55,912 bases of DNA from the NCBI GenBank assembly GCA_026706985.1, contig JAPOXR010000018.1, positions 1-55,912 of the forward strand, in the 5' to 3' direction. Every line of letters starts with the position of its first letter. Position 1 is the stretch's first letter. Below, one piece after another: positions 39,352-47,463 of this stretch. Made by a program: the position numbers and the translations under genes. The DNA comes from Paracoccaceae bacterium. GTDB taxonomy: Bacteria; Pseudomonadota; Alphaproteobacteria; Rhodobacterales; Rhodobacteraceae. The notes beneath the pieces are model-generated. The model saw nothing but the letters and a program-made list of their open reading frames with translations, was not told where the DNA came from and searched no databases.

Positions 39352-39594
39352 ATGCGAACGGTACAGCTGCGCGAGGCCAAAGCCACGCTGTCGGCCCTGG
39401 TGGAAAGTGTTGCCGAGGGCGACACCGCTGTCATCACCCGTCGCGGACAACCCAGGGCGGTCCTTGTTGGCCTCGACGAATGGAATCGCCTTAGCCAGAT
39501 CCCATCGTTCGGCCGCCTCCTCGCTGCCTCGGGGCTTGAAGAGGGCGATGTCCTACCGCGCGACACGAGCCCGGTGCGCGACGCCGAACTGTAG
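39352..39594 (+). CDS. Phd/YefM family antitoxin
   Basis: An 80-residue antitoxin. MRTVQLREAKATLSALVESV and the following TAVITRRGQPRAVLVGLDEW are the standard Phd/YefM β-α DNA-binding domain, with an acidic C-terminal toxin-binding tail. The ATG at 39352 has GGAGG five bases upstream; the long open frame before it is not used. The PIN toxin gene starts eight bases after its stop. Confidence 0.88.
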   Translation: MRTVQLREAKATLSALVESVAEGDTAVITRRGQPRAVLVGLDEWNRLSQIPSFGRLLAASGLEEGDVLPRDTSPVRDAEL

Positions 39595-39602
39595 GGCCCG
39601 CC

Positions 39603-40040
39603 TTGTATCTGGTGGACACGAATGTCCTCTCGATGGGCGCTCCCGGCCGGCGCGAAGGCGCGGCCGCCCTGGCCGATTGGCTGGACGTGCGTTCCGACGA
39701 GCTGTTCCTGTCGACCGTCACGGTGACCGAAATCGCCGACGGCATTGCCAAGCTGAGACGAATCGGCGCCCTCGCGCGGGCCGATCACCTCGACGACTGG
39801 CTCGATGTGGTTCTCCATCTTTACGGGGACAGGGTGATACCGTTCGACGTTCCCGCGGCCCGCCGCGCCGGCCTGCTCATGGACCGGGCGCGCGCCACCG
39901 GTCAGGCGCCGGGCTTTGCCGACCTCGCTATAGCGGCGACGGCGGGTGTCCACGAGCTTACGGTTCTTACCCGGAACATCCGGCACTTCGCACCGCTCGA
40001 CATCCGCGTGGTCGATCCGTTCGAGTCGCTGCCCGATTGA
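39603..40040 (+). CDS. PIN-domain toxin (VapC/FitB type)
   Basis: A 145-residue PIN RNase toxin. The acidic active-site residues are visible in YLVDTNVLS (first Asp), VTEIADGI (Glu), GFADLAIAATA (Asp) and the later RNIRHF region. VapC/FitB toxins cleave tRNA or rRNA; the target is unknown. A TTG at 39603 is the likely start, MYLVDTN. It is paired with the Phd-type antitoxin just upstream and the frame is complete. Confidence 0.88.
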   Translation: MYLVDTNVLSMGAPGRREGAAALADWLDVRSDELFLSTVTVTEIADGIAKLRRIGALARADHLDDWLDVVLHLYGDRVIPFDVPAARRAGLLMDRARATGQAPGFADLAIAATAGVHELTVLTRNIRHFAPLDIRVVDPFESLPD

Positions 40041-40225
40041 TCCGGACGGCCGACTATCCCGGATGCTTCGCAAGCAGGTCTCCATTTCGGCATCCCGTGG
40101 CCGCGGGCATTTCACGCGAACTGGACGACCTGCATTCCACGACCTGCATTCCACACCGTATAGGCGTCCGTCCATGCGTCAGCTCGCGCACGGCGTCTCG
40201 CGCAATGAGGTTTCAAGGTTGGTTC

Positions 40226-40266
40226 GGCCGGGTAGGCGGGGCGGACACGACCCCGCCTACCCGGCC
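40226..40266. repeat. perfect 16-bp inverted repeat with 9-base loop
   Basis: GGCCGGGTAGGCGGGG, a nine-base loop, then its exact complement. The stem is very GC-rich and would be extremely stable. No T tract follows, so it is not a standard terminator. It could be a relic of a mobile element end or a cruciform-forming site; it lies 186 bases downstream of the PIN toxin gene. Confidence 0.75.
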
Positions 40267-40439
40267 ATGGGTTTTCAAGGTCCGAAAATGGCAATTCAGC
40301 GTCTCGTGCCGCCAAGGGCCGTCCTGATATCGAAAAAATCTGCATTCGTTTTGATGACGGATGCGTATTAGGACCGAAGTAAATGTATATTAACATTTTG
40401 AGAATAAATGAGAAATTCGGATATTCAAGAGACTTGCTC

Positions 40440-40625
40440 CGGGTCCGTTCGCCTTGAGACAGAACCTCCTGACCGAAGCGAGGATCCCGTCGGCGGGTTT
40501 GACCCATCTGTTGGGCTTCGGCTTCCCGCCCGGCGCGTCGATGAAGGACATGATGTCCGCCTCGGGTTCGGCGAGTGAGCGATGTGCGCTCCGTTGCAGC
40601 TACTTCCCGGTCAGTTCCGCTAGCC
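40440..40625 (-). pseudogene. 3' remnant of an IS630-family transposase
   Basis: The minus strand reads ELTGK-stop-LQRSAHRSLAEPEAD, then IMSFIDAPGGKPKPNRWVKP and ADGILASVRRFC. This matches the C-terminal end of IS630 transposases (LT-x-K-x-LQRG-x-HRS ... FI-x-HN-x-PKP-x-W-x-K). An in-frame stop and the absence of the rest show that it is dead. Confidence 0.65.
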
Positions 40626-41021
40626 CGGATAGCCCACCAGCTTAAGGACAGCGGCCCGGGCTGTAGAATCGGGCAGGATTTGACGATTACTACTCAGATT
40701 CAGAACTGGGTGTCGAAATCGAGACTAGGAGATGCGTGCGGTATCGGGAGGACCTGCCGTTGATCAAGATAGGCCCGGTGGAAGGCCTCTGCAGAGTTTC
40801 AAATACTCACGGGATCGAAGCGGGATCCCAATCCAAGACTCCAAATAAGGGCCTGTTGCCAATCGGATAGCGGTTCGTGCGGGTTGGTGCAATTGGGCGC
40901 TCAATGACGGCCGGAACGGCAGCACAGGCAAGACTTGAAGATGGTGATATGAATTCAGAAAGGCAATTTGACTGATTCCATGTGGGGAGCCACCCGCTGA
41001 ATGATGCAATAATCCGAATTT

Positions 41022-41909
41022 TTATAAAGCTCTCAAATGGCATAACCGCTGTTGACAGCCGGGCACATCGACTCCGGCGCGGAACAACCCGCCGGCTTCC
41101 GGAGCCGCACGCAGCTCTTCTGCGCTGTGTTCGGTGCGCAGCGAAGTGATGTGGAGCTGATCCAAATCGGGTCCGCACAGGGCCACGCAGGTCGGCCCCT
41201 TCACCGGGATATCAACCCGGCCATTCGGTTTGCCCTCAGGACTGAACCTGATGGCACAGCTTCCCCAGACCCTCGCGCTCCAATAATTTCCCGCCGCGTC
41301 GACACAGCCTCCATCGGGCAGGCCGGGAGCGTCGGCGGCGGTTGCCAGCGGCTCGATTTCCTCGAGATCCGAAAAGTCTGCCGCTCCCACCCGGAAACGC
41401 CGGATTCTGCCATCCGCGGTATCGGCGAAATACATGATCGATCCATCCGGTGAAAAATCCGTGCCGTTGCTGATCGCGATATTTGAGAGCAGCCGCTGCA
41501 GATCACCTTCCGGGCTCAACCGGTACAGGCTGCAGACCGGCCGCCGGTCCGGGTCAGCGACTTCATTGAAAGTGCCGAAAACCACCCCGCCGAACGGATC
41601 GACGGCAGCGTCGTTGATTCTTGTCCCCGGAATATCGGTTTCCACATCAACTATGCGGGTGAACTCACGCAATTCCTGATCGGCAATCACAACCTGTTTC
41701 GGAAAGCCGATGACGAAACCCGGTGAACTGAGTGGAAGAATGAACCCGGCGCGGCCCGGCATTGTGAACCGGCTGACCTCGCCGGCCCCGGAAAGCCGAA
41801 AAATCTTCCTGCCCTCTATATCGGTCCAATAGATGCAGCCGTCGCGCGGGTCCTGGAAACAGCATTCGCCAATCACGTTCCTCGCGTCGACAATCAATTC
41901 ACCCTTCAT
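41022..41909 (-). CDS. SMP-30/gluconolactonase family protein
   Basis: A 295-residue six-bladed propeller enzyme of the SMP-30/gluconolactonase/LRE family, calcium-dependent sugar-lactone hydrolases. The start MKGELIVDARNVIGECC, RINDAAVDPFGG, ISNGTDFSPDGSIMYFADT and LPDGGCVDAAGNYWSA carry the expected metal-binding Glu, Asn and Asp positions. The last ~20 residues look atypical and may be altered. The first ~81 bases of the gene and 137 bases upstream are directly duplicated at 43681-43902. Confidence 0.85.
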   Translation of the reverse strand: MKGELIVDARNVIGECCFQDPRDGCIYWTDIEGRKIFRLSGAGEVSRFTMPGRAGFILPLSSPGFVIGFPKQVVIADQELREFTRIVDVETDIPGTRINDAAVDPFGGVVFGTFNEVADPDRRPVCSLYRLSPEGDLQRLLSNIAISNGTDFSPDGSIMYFADTADGRIRRFRVGAADFSDLEEIEPLATAADAPGLPDGGCVDAAGNYWSARVWGSCAIRFSPEGKPNGRVDIPVKGPTCVALCGPDLDQLHITSLRTEHSAEELRAAPEAGGLFRAGVDVPGCQQRLCHLRAL

Positions 41910-42046
41910 CGTTCCGCCACCCTCTTCTGCCGTAGGTAATCGGCATGAAACCGCAAGCGGCCGTTACCGAAGCTGACAGATAAGGTCTGAATGCACAGGG
42001 ATGCCAGTTGAAAATGCCTGCCCGGTTCAACGCGACAAAGGCTTGG
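41829..42046. repeat. direct repeat, copy A (SMP-30 5' end and upstream region)
   Basis: 218 bp that recur at 43681-43902 in the same orientation with about four substitutions and one 4-bp insertion. This copy is joined to the complete SMP-30 gene. The two copies bracket 1.6 kb that holds a toxin-antitoxin pair and plasmid/IS debris. Confidence 0.93.
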
Positions 42047-42518
42047 GGATGGTGTGGAGATCGTCCTTGCTTGGGGGGTCTTCGTGAAAAAAGTGGGACC
42101 ATTGGAGATGCAGCCGCAGAATTCGTAGCTCGGCCGCAGTTGCAGAACCTGCATGTGCGTGTGCTCGGACCAAGTTTGACTGCGAATGGCCAACCGCGTC
42201 ATCCCAATCTCAGGGGGCACCAGGTCAACCATCAACGAATTGAGCTTGATCTGGCCGAATTGTGTCGGCGGCTCAGGGGAAGAGGGGGGCGACCATGATG
42301 GTGTCGAGAAAGGCCTCAGCGGCCGCCGTCCCAGAATCCCATATGTGTGTGAGCAGCTACACGGTAATAAATCGGTTACCGGTATTGACTCGATAATCTA
42401 AAACAAACCGGTAATAATTCTCATATCGGTTTTATATCTACCTGTTTTTTGAGATCTCGGCATCGGCGGACGGGCCATATCAATGTTTCCTCAAGATCCT
42501 GCCGAAGGTTGTGCAATG
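42047..42518. other. gene-free region with AT-rich promoter-like part
   Basis: No gene is supported here. Between about 42360 and 42470 the sequence becomes AT-rich and contains several short repeats around CGGTAATAA / ATCGGTT, plus a TTGACT box at 42393. It is most likely the control region of the downstream RelE/HigA-type pair, or an iteron-like leftover of the plasmid genes seen at 43.4-43.7 kb. Confidence 0.4.
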
Positions 42519-42534
42519 GTAACGCTAACGTTAC
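42519..42534. promoter_or_regulatory. candidate operator of the RelE/HigA pair
   Basis: Inverted repeat GTAACG-CTAA-CGTTAC, ten bases before the toxin start codon. Toxin-antitoxin operons are usually autoregulated through such palindromes. It also spans the place where a ribosome-binding site would be; no good one is visible otherwise. Confidence 0.5.
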
Positions 42535-42543
42535 TTTTATTAA

Positions 42544-42885
42544 ATGAACGAGATTCGGGAGTATCTTGATACGGAGGGCCGCAGCCCCTTTGCGAGATGG
42601 TTCGGCAGGCTCGACGTACACGCGGCCGCGAAGGTGGCAACCGCCCTGGCCCGTATGGAACAGGGAAACTTCTCCAACGTGAAAGGGGTCGGTGCTGGTA
42701 CCATGGAATACAGGATCGACTTCGGCCCCGGTTACAGGATTTATTTTGGTAAGGATGGCGCCACTCTGGTCGTTCTCCTAGGCGGGGGAACGAAGGCACG
42801 CCAGCAACGGGATAATAGCCGCGAAGAATTGCTGGCAGGAATACAAGTGGCGCAAGCGACAGGAGGACAGGGATCATGGTTCTGA
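42544..42885 (+). CDS. RelE/ParE family toxin (HigB-like, Gp49-type)
   Basis: A 113-residue toxin. FARWFGRLD, the segment GTMEYRIDFGPGYRIYFGKD and VVLLGGGTKARQQRD are diagnostic for the subgroup often annotated as addiction-module killer protein. The C-terminus is somewhat longer than usual. The gene precedes its antitoxin gene and overlaps it by ten bases, the reversed toxin-first order typical of HigBA-like systems. Confidence 0.88.
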   Translation: MNEIREYLDTEGRSPFARWFGRLDVHAAAKVATALARMEQGNFSNVKGVGAGTMEYRIDFGPGYRIYFGKDGATLVVLLGGGTKARQQRDNSREELLAGIQVAQATGGQGSWF

Positions 42886-43193
42886 CACGGGACTTCAAGG
42901 AAACAATTCGGGCGCGAATTGAGTGCGACCCGGATTTTCGCAAAGCCCTTCTTGAGGAAGGGGTGGAGTGCTTTCTTTCCGGTGACGTGGAGACCGGGAA
43001 GTCGGTCCTGCGCGACTACATCAATGCGACCATCGGATTCCGGGAACTGGGCGTGTTGACCAACAAGCCATCCAAGAGCCTGATGCGCATGCTTGGCTCC
43101 AAGGGCAATCCCCAGGTCCGCAATCTGTCCGCAATTATCGGCTGCCTCCTGGAGCGTGAAGGAGTTCACCTCAAGGTCCAGGCCGTTCGTTAA
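42876..43193 (+). CDS. HigA-like antitoxin / transcriptional regulator
   Basis: A 105-residue antitoxin with TRDFKETIRARIECDPDF at the N-terminus. A helix-turn-helix-like region LTNKPSKSLMRMLGSKGNPQ is close to the C-terminus, as in the COG3636-type partners of RelE killer proteins. It should neutralise the upstream toxin and repress the operon. ATG overlaps the toxin gene, with AGGAGGACAGGG before it as a strong ribosome-binding site. Confidence 0.85.
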   Translation: MVLTRDFKETIRARIECDPDFRKALLEEGVECFLSGDVETGKSVLRDYINATIGFRELGVLTNKPSKSLMRMLGSKGNPQVRNLSAIIGCLLEREGVHLKVQAVR

Positions 43194-43234
43194 AACTTGA
43201 CTATCAACTGCCTTTCTCTCGTCTCGGCCCGCGG

Positions 43235-43287
43235 TGTCAATCGGCTTACAAAATTGACCCGGCATCGGCGTCCAAAACTGACCCACC
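43235..43287. mobile_element. isolated terminus of a probable IS21-family element
   Basis: Two short repeats of the type (C)AAAATTGACCC and CAAAACTGACCC, separated by GGCATCGGCGTC, preceded by TGTCAATCGG. This is the multiple-terminal-repeat pattern that I associate with IS21-type ends. No istA or istB gene is near, so only the end survives. The assignment rests on motif memory and is moderate. Confidence 0.45.
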
Positions 43288-43361
43288 TTGTTCCGGTTTT
43301 CTTTCCCGACAGCCTTTCTCCGGTCGGCTGTTCAGCGGGCTTGGTTTTCGGGAGTTTGTTT

Positions 43362-43570
43362 GATGGGAAGGAAGTCGGGGTTTGGTCTCCGGGGGCTGGC
43401 TGACGAGGTGAGGCCGCGTCCTCTTGTCGAGGTTGCGCCTTTGTTGGGTTATCAGCGGGATCCGGCCGACCGGTCCGGTGGTGCCGTGCGGGTTCGGTGA
43501 TCAGTGTGACGGGGCCGAAGTTCTTTGACCAGCTGCGGGGATGCGGTGGAGGCGGGGCGACGCCTGTTCA
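43362..43570 (+). pseudogene. 5' remnant of a plasmid primase/TOPRIM-type gene, frameshifted
   Basis: The first part reads VAPLLGYQRDPADRSG in one frame. After a frame change near 43485 it continues as VISVTGPKFFDQLRGCGGGGA. Together this resembles the N-terminal zinc-binding part of plasmid/ICE-borne primase-like TOPRIM proteins (LGYRRDP-x-DR-x-RW ... S-x-TG-x-KFFDH ... GGGGAIDL). It is truncated right after the Gly stretch. Family naming is from motif recognition only. Confidence 0.5.
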
Positions 43571-43677
43571 CCGGGGTTCAGGCGGGCCATCACTTGGGAA
43601 ATGGCATAGATCAGGAAGTCCTTGTCGTAGATCGTCGGCAAGCCCAACGCAGACGGGGTGATCTTCGGTGAATTGCC
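43558..43677 (-). pseudogene. fragment of an RPA-type plasmid replication initiator
   Basis: The minus-strand frame contains SPKITPSALGLPTIYDKDF and LIYAISQVMARLNPGE. This matches the conserved N-terminal block of alphaproteobacterial replication initiator protein A (P-S-x-x-GL-x-TI-x-DKD-x-LIY-x-ISQ-x-M). About 40 codons remain. They are fused in frame to the truncated SMP-30 start, which proves rearrangement, and no complete initiator gene is present. Confidence 0.6.
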
Positions 43678-43680
43678 GCG

Positions 43681-43761
43681 ATAGATGCAGCCGTCGCGCG
43701 GGTCCTGGAAACAGCACTCGCCAATCACGTTCCTCGCGTCGACAATCAATTCACCCTTCAT
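43681..43761 (-). pseudogene. truncated duplicate of the SMP-30 gene start
   Basis: 27 codons identical to the start of the SMP-30 gene (MKGELIVDARN ... DGCIY), then switching into the replication-initiator fragment. It is part of direct repeat copy B. Confidence 0.85.
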
Positions 43762-43902
43762 CGTTCCGCCACCCTCTTCTGCCGTAGGTAATCGGCATGA
43801 AACCGCAAGCGCCCGGCCGTTACCGAAGCTGACTGATAAGGTCTGAATGCACAGGGATGCCAGTTGAAAATGCCTGCCAGGTTCAACGCGACAAAGACTT
43901 GG
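43681..43902. repeat. direct repeat, copy B
   Basis: 222 bp nearly identical to 41829-42046, same orientation, with an extra CCCG at the GCGG-CCGTTACC site. It adjoins the upstream region of the methyltransferase-HNH gene. Confidence 0.93.
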
Positions 43903-43963
43903 TATCCAATCGCGGCAACTGGTAGATTTCACGACGGGCCCGTGGAGAGGGAGACTCCGGCAG

Positions 43964-45679
43964 TTGCAGGCGGATACAAATCTGTATGAGGGTGCTGCCG
44001 GGCAGCGGCGCGTTCAACTTTATGAAAAGGCCGACCCGGCGGCGTTGCTTTCGCAGCTGACAGAGCGGTTGGCACCTCAATCCTGTGTGCTCGATATCGG
44101 TGCCGGCTCGGGTCGTGATGCTGCCTGGCTGGCGACACAGAATCACAATGTGGTTGCGGTGGAGCCGTCTTCCACCATGCGCGGTGAAGCCCGGAAGCTG
44201 CACAGCCGGCATGCGATCAAATGGATGAGTGACGAGCTTCCCGGACTGGATCACACGGGGAGACTCGGCATCACTTTCGATGCGGTCCTGCTTTCCGCCG
44301 TCTGGATGCATGTGGCACCGCAGGACCGGGCCCGGTCTCTGCGCAAAATCGTTTCCGTCCTCAAACCGGGCGGATTGATACTGATCAGCCTGAAACACGA
44401 GGCACAAAGCCTGGAGGGTCCGCAACCGGATCGATCGCAGATCACCGAAATCCAGCGGATGGCGTTGAATCTCGGTGCCCATCTCATCGACGAGCAGCAG
44501 AATGATGATGCGCTCGGCCGGCCGGGCATTAAATGGACCCGTTTACTGCTCCGCCTCGCCGATGACGCCACGGGAGCGTTACCGCTCCTGCGCCATGTCA
44601 TCCTCAATGACCGAAAATCCACGACCTACAAACTCGCATTGCTGCGCGCTGTCGCCCGGGCCGCTGACGGCGCACAGGGGATGGCGGAGCAAAGGGGTGA
44701 TGACAGGGTGGTTGTGCCGCTGGGATTGATCGCCCTCAACTGGTTGCGGTTGTTCCTCCCCCTGATCAAACAGAAACTGCCCCAATCTCCCAGAAATTGC
44801 GGCACCAACGGATTGTCTTTCGTGAAAAAAGACTGGGTTACACTGGAAGAGTTCGGCAATCATGAGTTGCGCATCGGTGCGGTTTACTCCGGTTACCGGG
44901 CGGCGGCGGTGCATACCTGTCTCAGAGATGCCGCTCAAACCATTGTTACGATGCCGGCGCATCACATGACCTACCCGGGAAACCAGGAGCCGATTCTGCC
45001 GACGGAAAAGTTCACATCGAAACGCCGGCCTGAATTCATCACCATCGACAGAAATTATCTCTCCTCATTCGGCGAAATGGAAATTCCCCTGCATCTTTGG
45101 CAGGCCCTGGTCCGCTACGACAACTGGGTGGAACCGGCTCTGATCGCCGAATGGACCCGCATCATGGATAATTACGCCTCGCGCCAGAACCGAAGCCTTG
45201 ACCCGCGCGAAGTCGCCCGGGCGATGCGCTGGAACGAACCGGAACGGACCACAAGGCAGGCCAGGGAGACGGCGCAGCGGCTGTTGGAAAACCGTCAGCT
45301 CTTCTGCGTCTGGACCGGCAGGCGTCTCAGCTCAAATCAGTTTGATATCGACCACTGCCTTCCCTGGGCAGTGTGGCCGTGCGGCGATCTGTGGAATCTC
45401 ATGCCGGCCCACCGGATGGTCAACAACAGGAAGCGCGACAAACTGCCCTCTGCGAAAGCGATGGAAGCGGGAATGGAGCGGATACTGGATTGGTGGCAGC
45501 GGGCATGGCAGAGAGATGAAGTGACGCAGCGGCAGTTCATCCTCGAGGCGCAGGCTTCACTGCCGGCGCTGGAAAGAGAAACCAGTATCGAAAATCTGTT
45601 TGAAGCCGTGGAATTCCGCCGGATCGCCATTCGATCCGATCAACAGGCCGAAGAATGGACACCGCCGGGCGGCAACTGA
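43964..45679 (+). CDS. SAM-dependent methyltransferase fused to HNH nuclease
   Basis: A 571-residue two-domain protein. The N-terminal class I methyltransferase has motif I VLDIGAGSGRDAAW (42-55), acidic VAVEPS (64-69) and FDAVLLSAVWMHV (105-117). A linking domain of ~230 residues (LNDRKSTTYKLALLRA, then IPLHLWQALVRYDNWVEPAL) has no fold I know. The C-terminus (about 445-495) is HNH-like: FCVWTGRRL, FDIDHCLPWAVW, GDLWNLMPAHRMVNNRKRDK. The MTase lacks an NPPY-type DNA-methylation motif, so its target is open. The TTG at 43964 follows GGGAG. Restriction-modification-like or defence use is inference. Convergent with the moeA fusion. Confidence 0.8.
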   Translation: MQADTNLYEGAAGQRRVQLYEKADPAALLSQLTERLAPQSCVLDIGAGSGRDAAWLATQNHNVVAVEPSSTMRGEARKLHSRHAIKWMSDELPGLDHTGRLGITFDAVLLSAVWMHVAPQDRARSLRKIVSVLKPGGLILISLKHEAQSLEGPQPDRSQITEIQRMALNLGAHLIDEQQNDDALGRPGIKWTRLLLRLADDATGALPLLRHVILNDRKSTTYKLALLRAVARAADGAQGMAEQRGDDRVVVPLGLIALNWLRLFLPLIKQKLPQSPRNCGTNGLSFVKKDWVTLEEFGNHELRIGAVYSGYRAAAVHTCLRDAAQTIVTMPAHHMTYPGNQEPILPTEKFTSKRRPEFITIDRNYLSSFGEMEIPLHLWQALVRYDNWVEPALIAEWTRIMDNYASRQNRSLDPREVARAMRWNEPERTTRQARETAQRLLENRQLFCVWTGRRLSSNQFDIDHCLPWAVWPCGDLWNLMPAHRMVNNRKRDKLPSAKAMEAGMERILDWWQRAWQRDEVTQRQFILEAQASLPALERETSIENLFEAVEFRRIAIRSDQQAEEWTPPGGN

Positions 45680-45702
45680 ATGCCCATGGCGGCAATCACC
45701 GT

Positions 45703-47463
45703 TCAGATCCCGAAACTCGAATAGGGAATGTACCGCACCATGTCGCCGGGACCGATGTCGCGTGCGCCGTCCTCCAATTCAACCAGACCATCTGACCAGG
45801 CCAGGCCGGAGGTCAGGCCGGACCCTTCGGAGTGGAACGCCTCGGCCCCGCCATCGGGATTCATCCGGGCACGGATAAATTCGCGGCGGCCGGCCTTCTT
45901 CCGCTTGCTGAAAGCGGCGGGCACCATAAATCCGGTCGGCGGGTGCCAACCGCCACCGGCCAGAACATTGAGTGCCGGGCGGGCGAAAATCAGCGTGCAG
46001 ACAAAGGCCGCGACCGGATTCCCCGGCAAACCGAATACCGGTCTGCCGCACCATTTCGCGAGGGCCAGCGGGCGCCCCGGTTTGACGGCAATCCGCCAGG
46101 CCTGGATTTCTCCCTCCGTCGTCAACAGTTGCGATACATGGTCCTCATCGCCCGCCGACGCGCCACCGGAAATCAGGATCGCATCCGCCTCTTGGGAAGC
46201 TTTGTCGAGCGCATCGCGCACCGCTTCACCGGTATCGCCGGCCAAACCCAGATCCTTCCCCACATAGCCCCAGCGCGACAACAGCGTCAGCAGCATCGGG
46301 CGGTTGGCGTCCAGAACCGCATTGCCACTGGCATCGCCGATCGTCGAGACCAGCTCATCACCCGTTGAGATGACCGCCACCTTCAGCCTCGCACGCACCG
46401 GGAGGCGCGTATGCCCGGCAGCGGCGAGCGAGGCCACATCGCTGCTCCGAACCAACCGCCCGGCGGCGAACAGCGGCTCGCCACGGCGTAGATCCTCCCC
46501 CCGCTTTCTCGTGTTCAGTCCCGGACGTGACGGTTTTCTGAAAGTGACTGCACCGGATGACAATTCGGCCAACTCGTCAAGCATGACCGTGTCGACGCCT
46601 TCGGGAAGAACCGCACCGGTCAAGATCCTCACCGCATGCCCCGCGGGCACCCGGTCAATGGCGGGCGCTCCGGGTGCCGCCCGACCCTCATTGAGGGCGA
46701 GCCTGCAACTTTCACCCTCAAGATCGGCGTAGCGGAAACCATAACCGTCAACCGCTGAATTCATCGCCGGCGGGCTCGACCGCAGCACCGGTACCGGCTG
46801 CGCCAGTATCCTCCCTTCCGCCGCTGCCAAATCCACAATCTCTTCGCCGGTCACTGCGCATACGCTCTGTTCAAGCCTCGACAAAGCTTCATCCACCGGC
46901 ATCCAGTCCGTGCCCGGCGGCATCGCCGACAAGCCGGAGCGATCCAAATCGGGTTTCGCTGTCCGGCGGTCAAAATCCGCCACCTCCCGCAGGATGAAAC
47001 CGGCGATGGAAGCCGTGTCATTCAGATCAAACTCCGGGGGTGTCGAAGCCTTCGCCGGACGATCGCTGGCGACACAAATGACATGCCTGTCTTCCGGTGC
47101 CAGCCGGCGACCGCCGGCGGCGTGGCGGCGGGTTTCAATTTTCGGCAGGTCTGACGATTTGAACCCTTCCACGATCACGATATCGGCAGGATGCAGCTTG
47201 TCGAGCGCGGGACCGTCCGGCGGCGCTTCATGCGCATTTTCGTGAATCAGGGCCCATCTGCGTGACGACATGATGAGAACTTCCCCGGCTCCGGCGGCAC
47301 GGTGACGGAAGCTGTCGGAACCGGCGCGATCGATCTCAAAATCATGGTGTGCGTGCTTGACGGTCGCAACCTTCAGGCCACGGCGACAGAATTCACCGAC
47401 CAGCCGCTCGGCAAGGCCGGTTTTGCCGGAGTTTTTCCAACCCGCGATGGAAACAACTTTCAC
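45703..47463 (-). CDS. MobB-MoeA fusion protein
   Basis: A 586-residue fusion. Residues 1-165 are MobB-like with P-loop AGWKNSGKT (7-15) and VKHAHHDFEIDRAGSDSFRH, a GTP-binding adaptor for molybdenum cofactor guanylation. Residues ~185-586 are MoeA, the molybdopterin molybdotransferase that inserts molybdate: MNSAVDGY, AVISTGDELV, SGGASAGDEDHV and GLPGNPVAA. It overlaps mobA by four bases and is the last gene of fdhD-mobA-mobB/moeA. The last residues run to IPYSSFGI without truncation. Confidence 0.9.
   Translation of the reverse strand: MKVVSIAGWKNSGKTGLAERLVGEFCRRGLKVATVKHAHHDFEIDRAGSDSFRHRAAGAGEVLIMSSRRWALIHENAHEAPPDGPALDKLHPADIVIVEGFKSSDLPKIETRRHAAGGRRLAPEDRHVICVASDRPAKASTPPEFDLNDTASIAGFILREVADFDRRTAKPDLDRSGLSAMPPGTDWMPVDEALSRLEQSVCAVTGEEIVDLAAAEGRILAQPVPVLRSSPPAMNSAVDGYGFRYADLEGESCRLALNEGRAAPGAPAIDRVPAGHAVRILTGAVLPEGVDTVMLDELAELSSGAVTFRKPSRPGLNTRKRGEDLRRGEPLFAAGRLVRSSDVASLAAAGHTRLPVRARLKVAVISTGDELVSTIGDASGNAVLDANRPMLLTLLSRWGYVGKDLGLAGDTGEAVRDALDKASQEADAILISGGASAGDEDHVSQLLTTEGEIQAWRIAVKPGRPLALAKWCGRPVFGLPGNPVAAFVCTLIFARPALNVLAGGGWHPPTGFMVPAAFSKRKKAGRREFIRARMNPDGGAEAFHSEGSGLTSGLAWSDGLVELEDGARDIGPGDMVRYIPYSSFGI

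Larger units (their letters stand above)
40041..41021. other. gene-poor mosaic stretch
   Basis: Almost 1 kb without an intact gene. It contains a two-copy 14-base direct repeat near 40120-40150 (ACGACCTGCATTCC), a perfect hairpin (40226-40266) and an IS630 transposase remnant. A start-less open stretch of 67 codons at 40667-40870 on the plus strand (includes IETRRCVRYREDLPLIKIG) is there that I cannot assign. An AT-rich patch lies near 40370-40420. It looks like accumulated debris rather than a functional locus. Confidence 0.55.
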
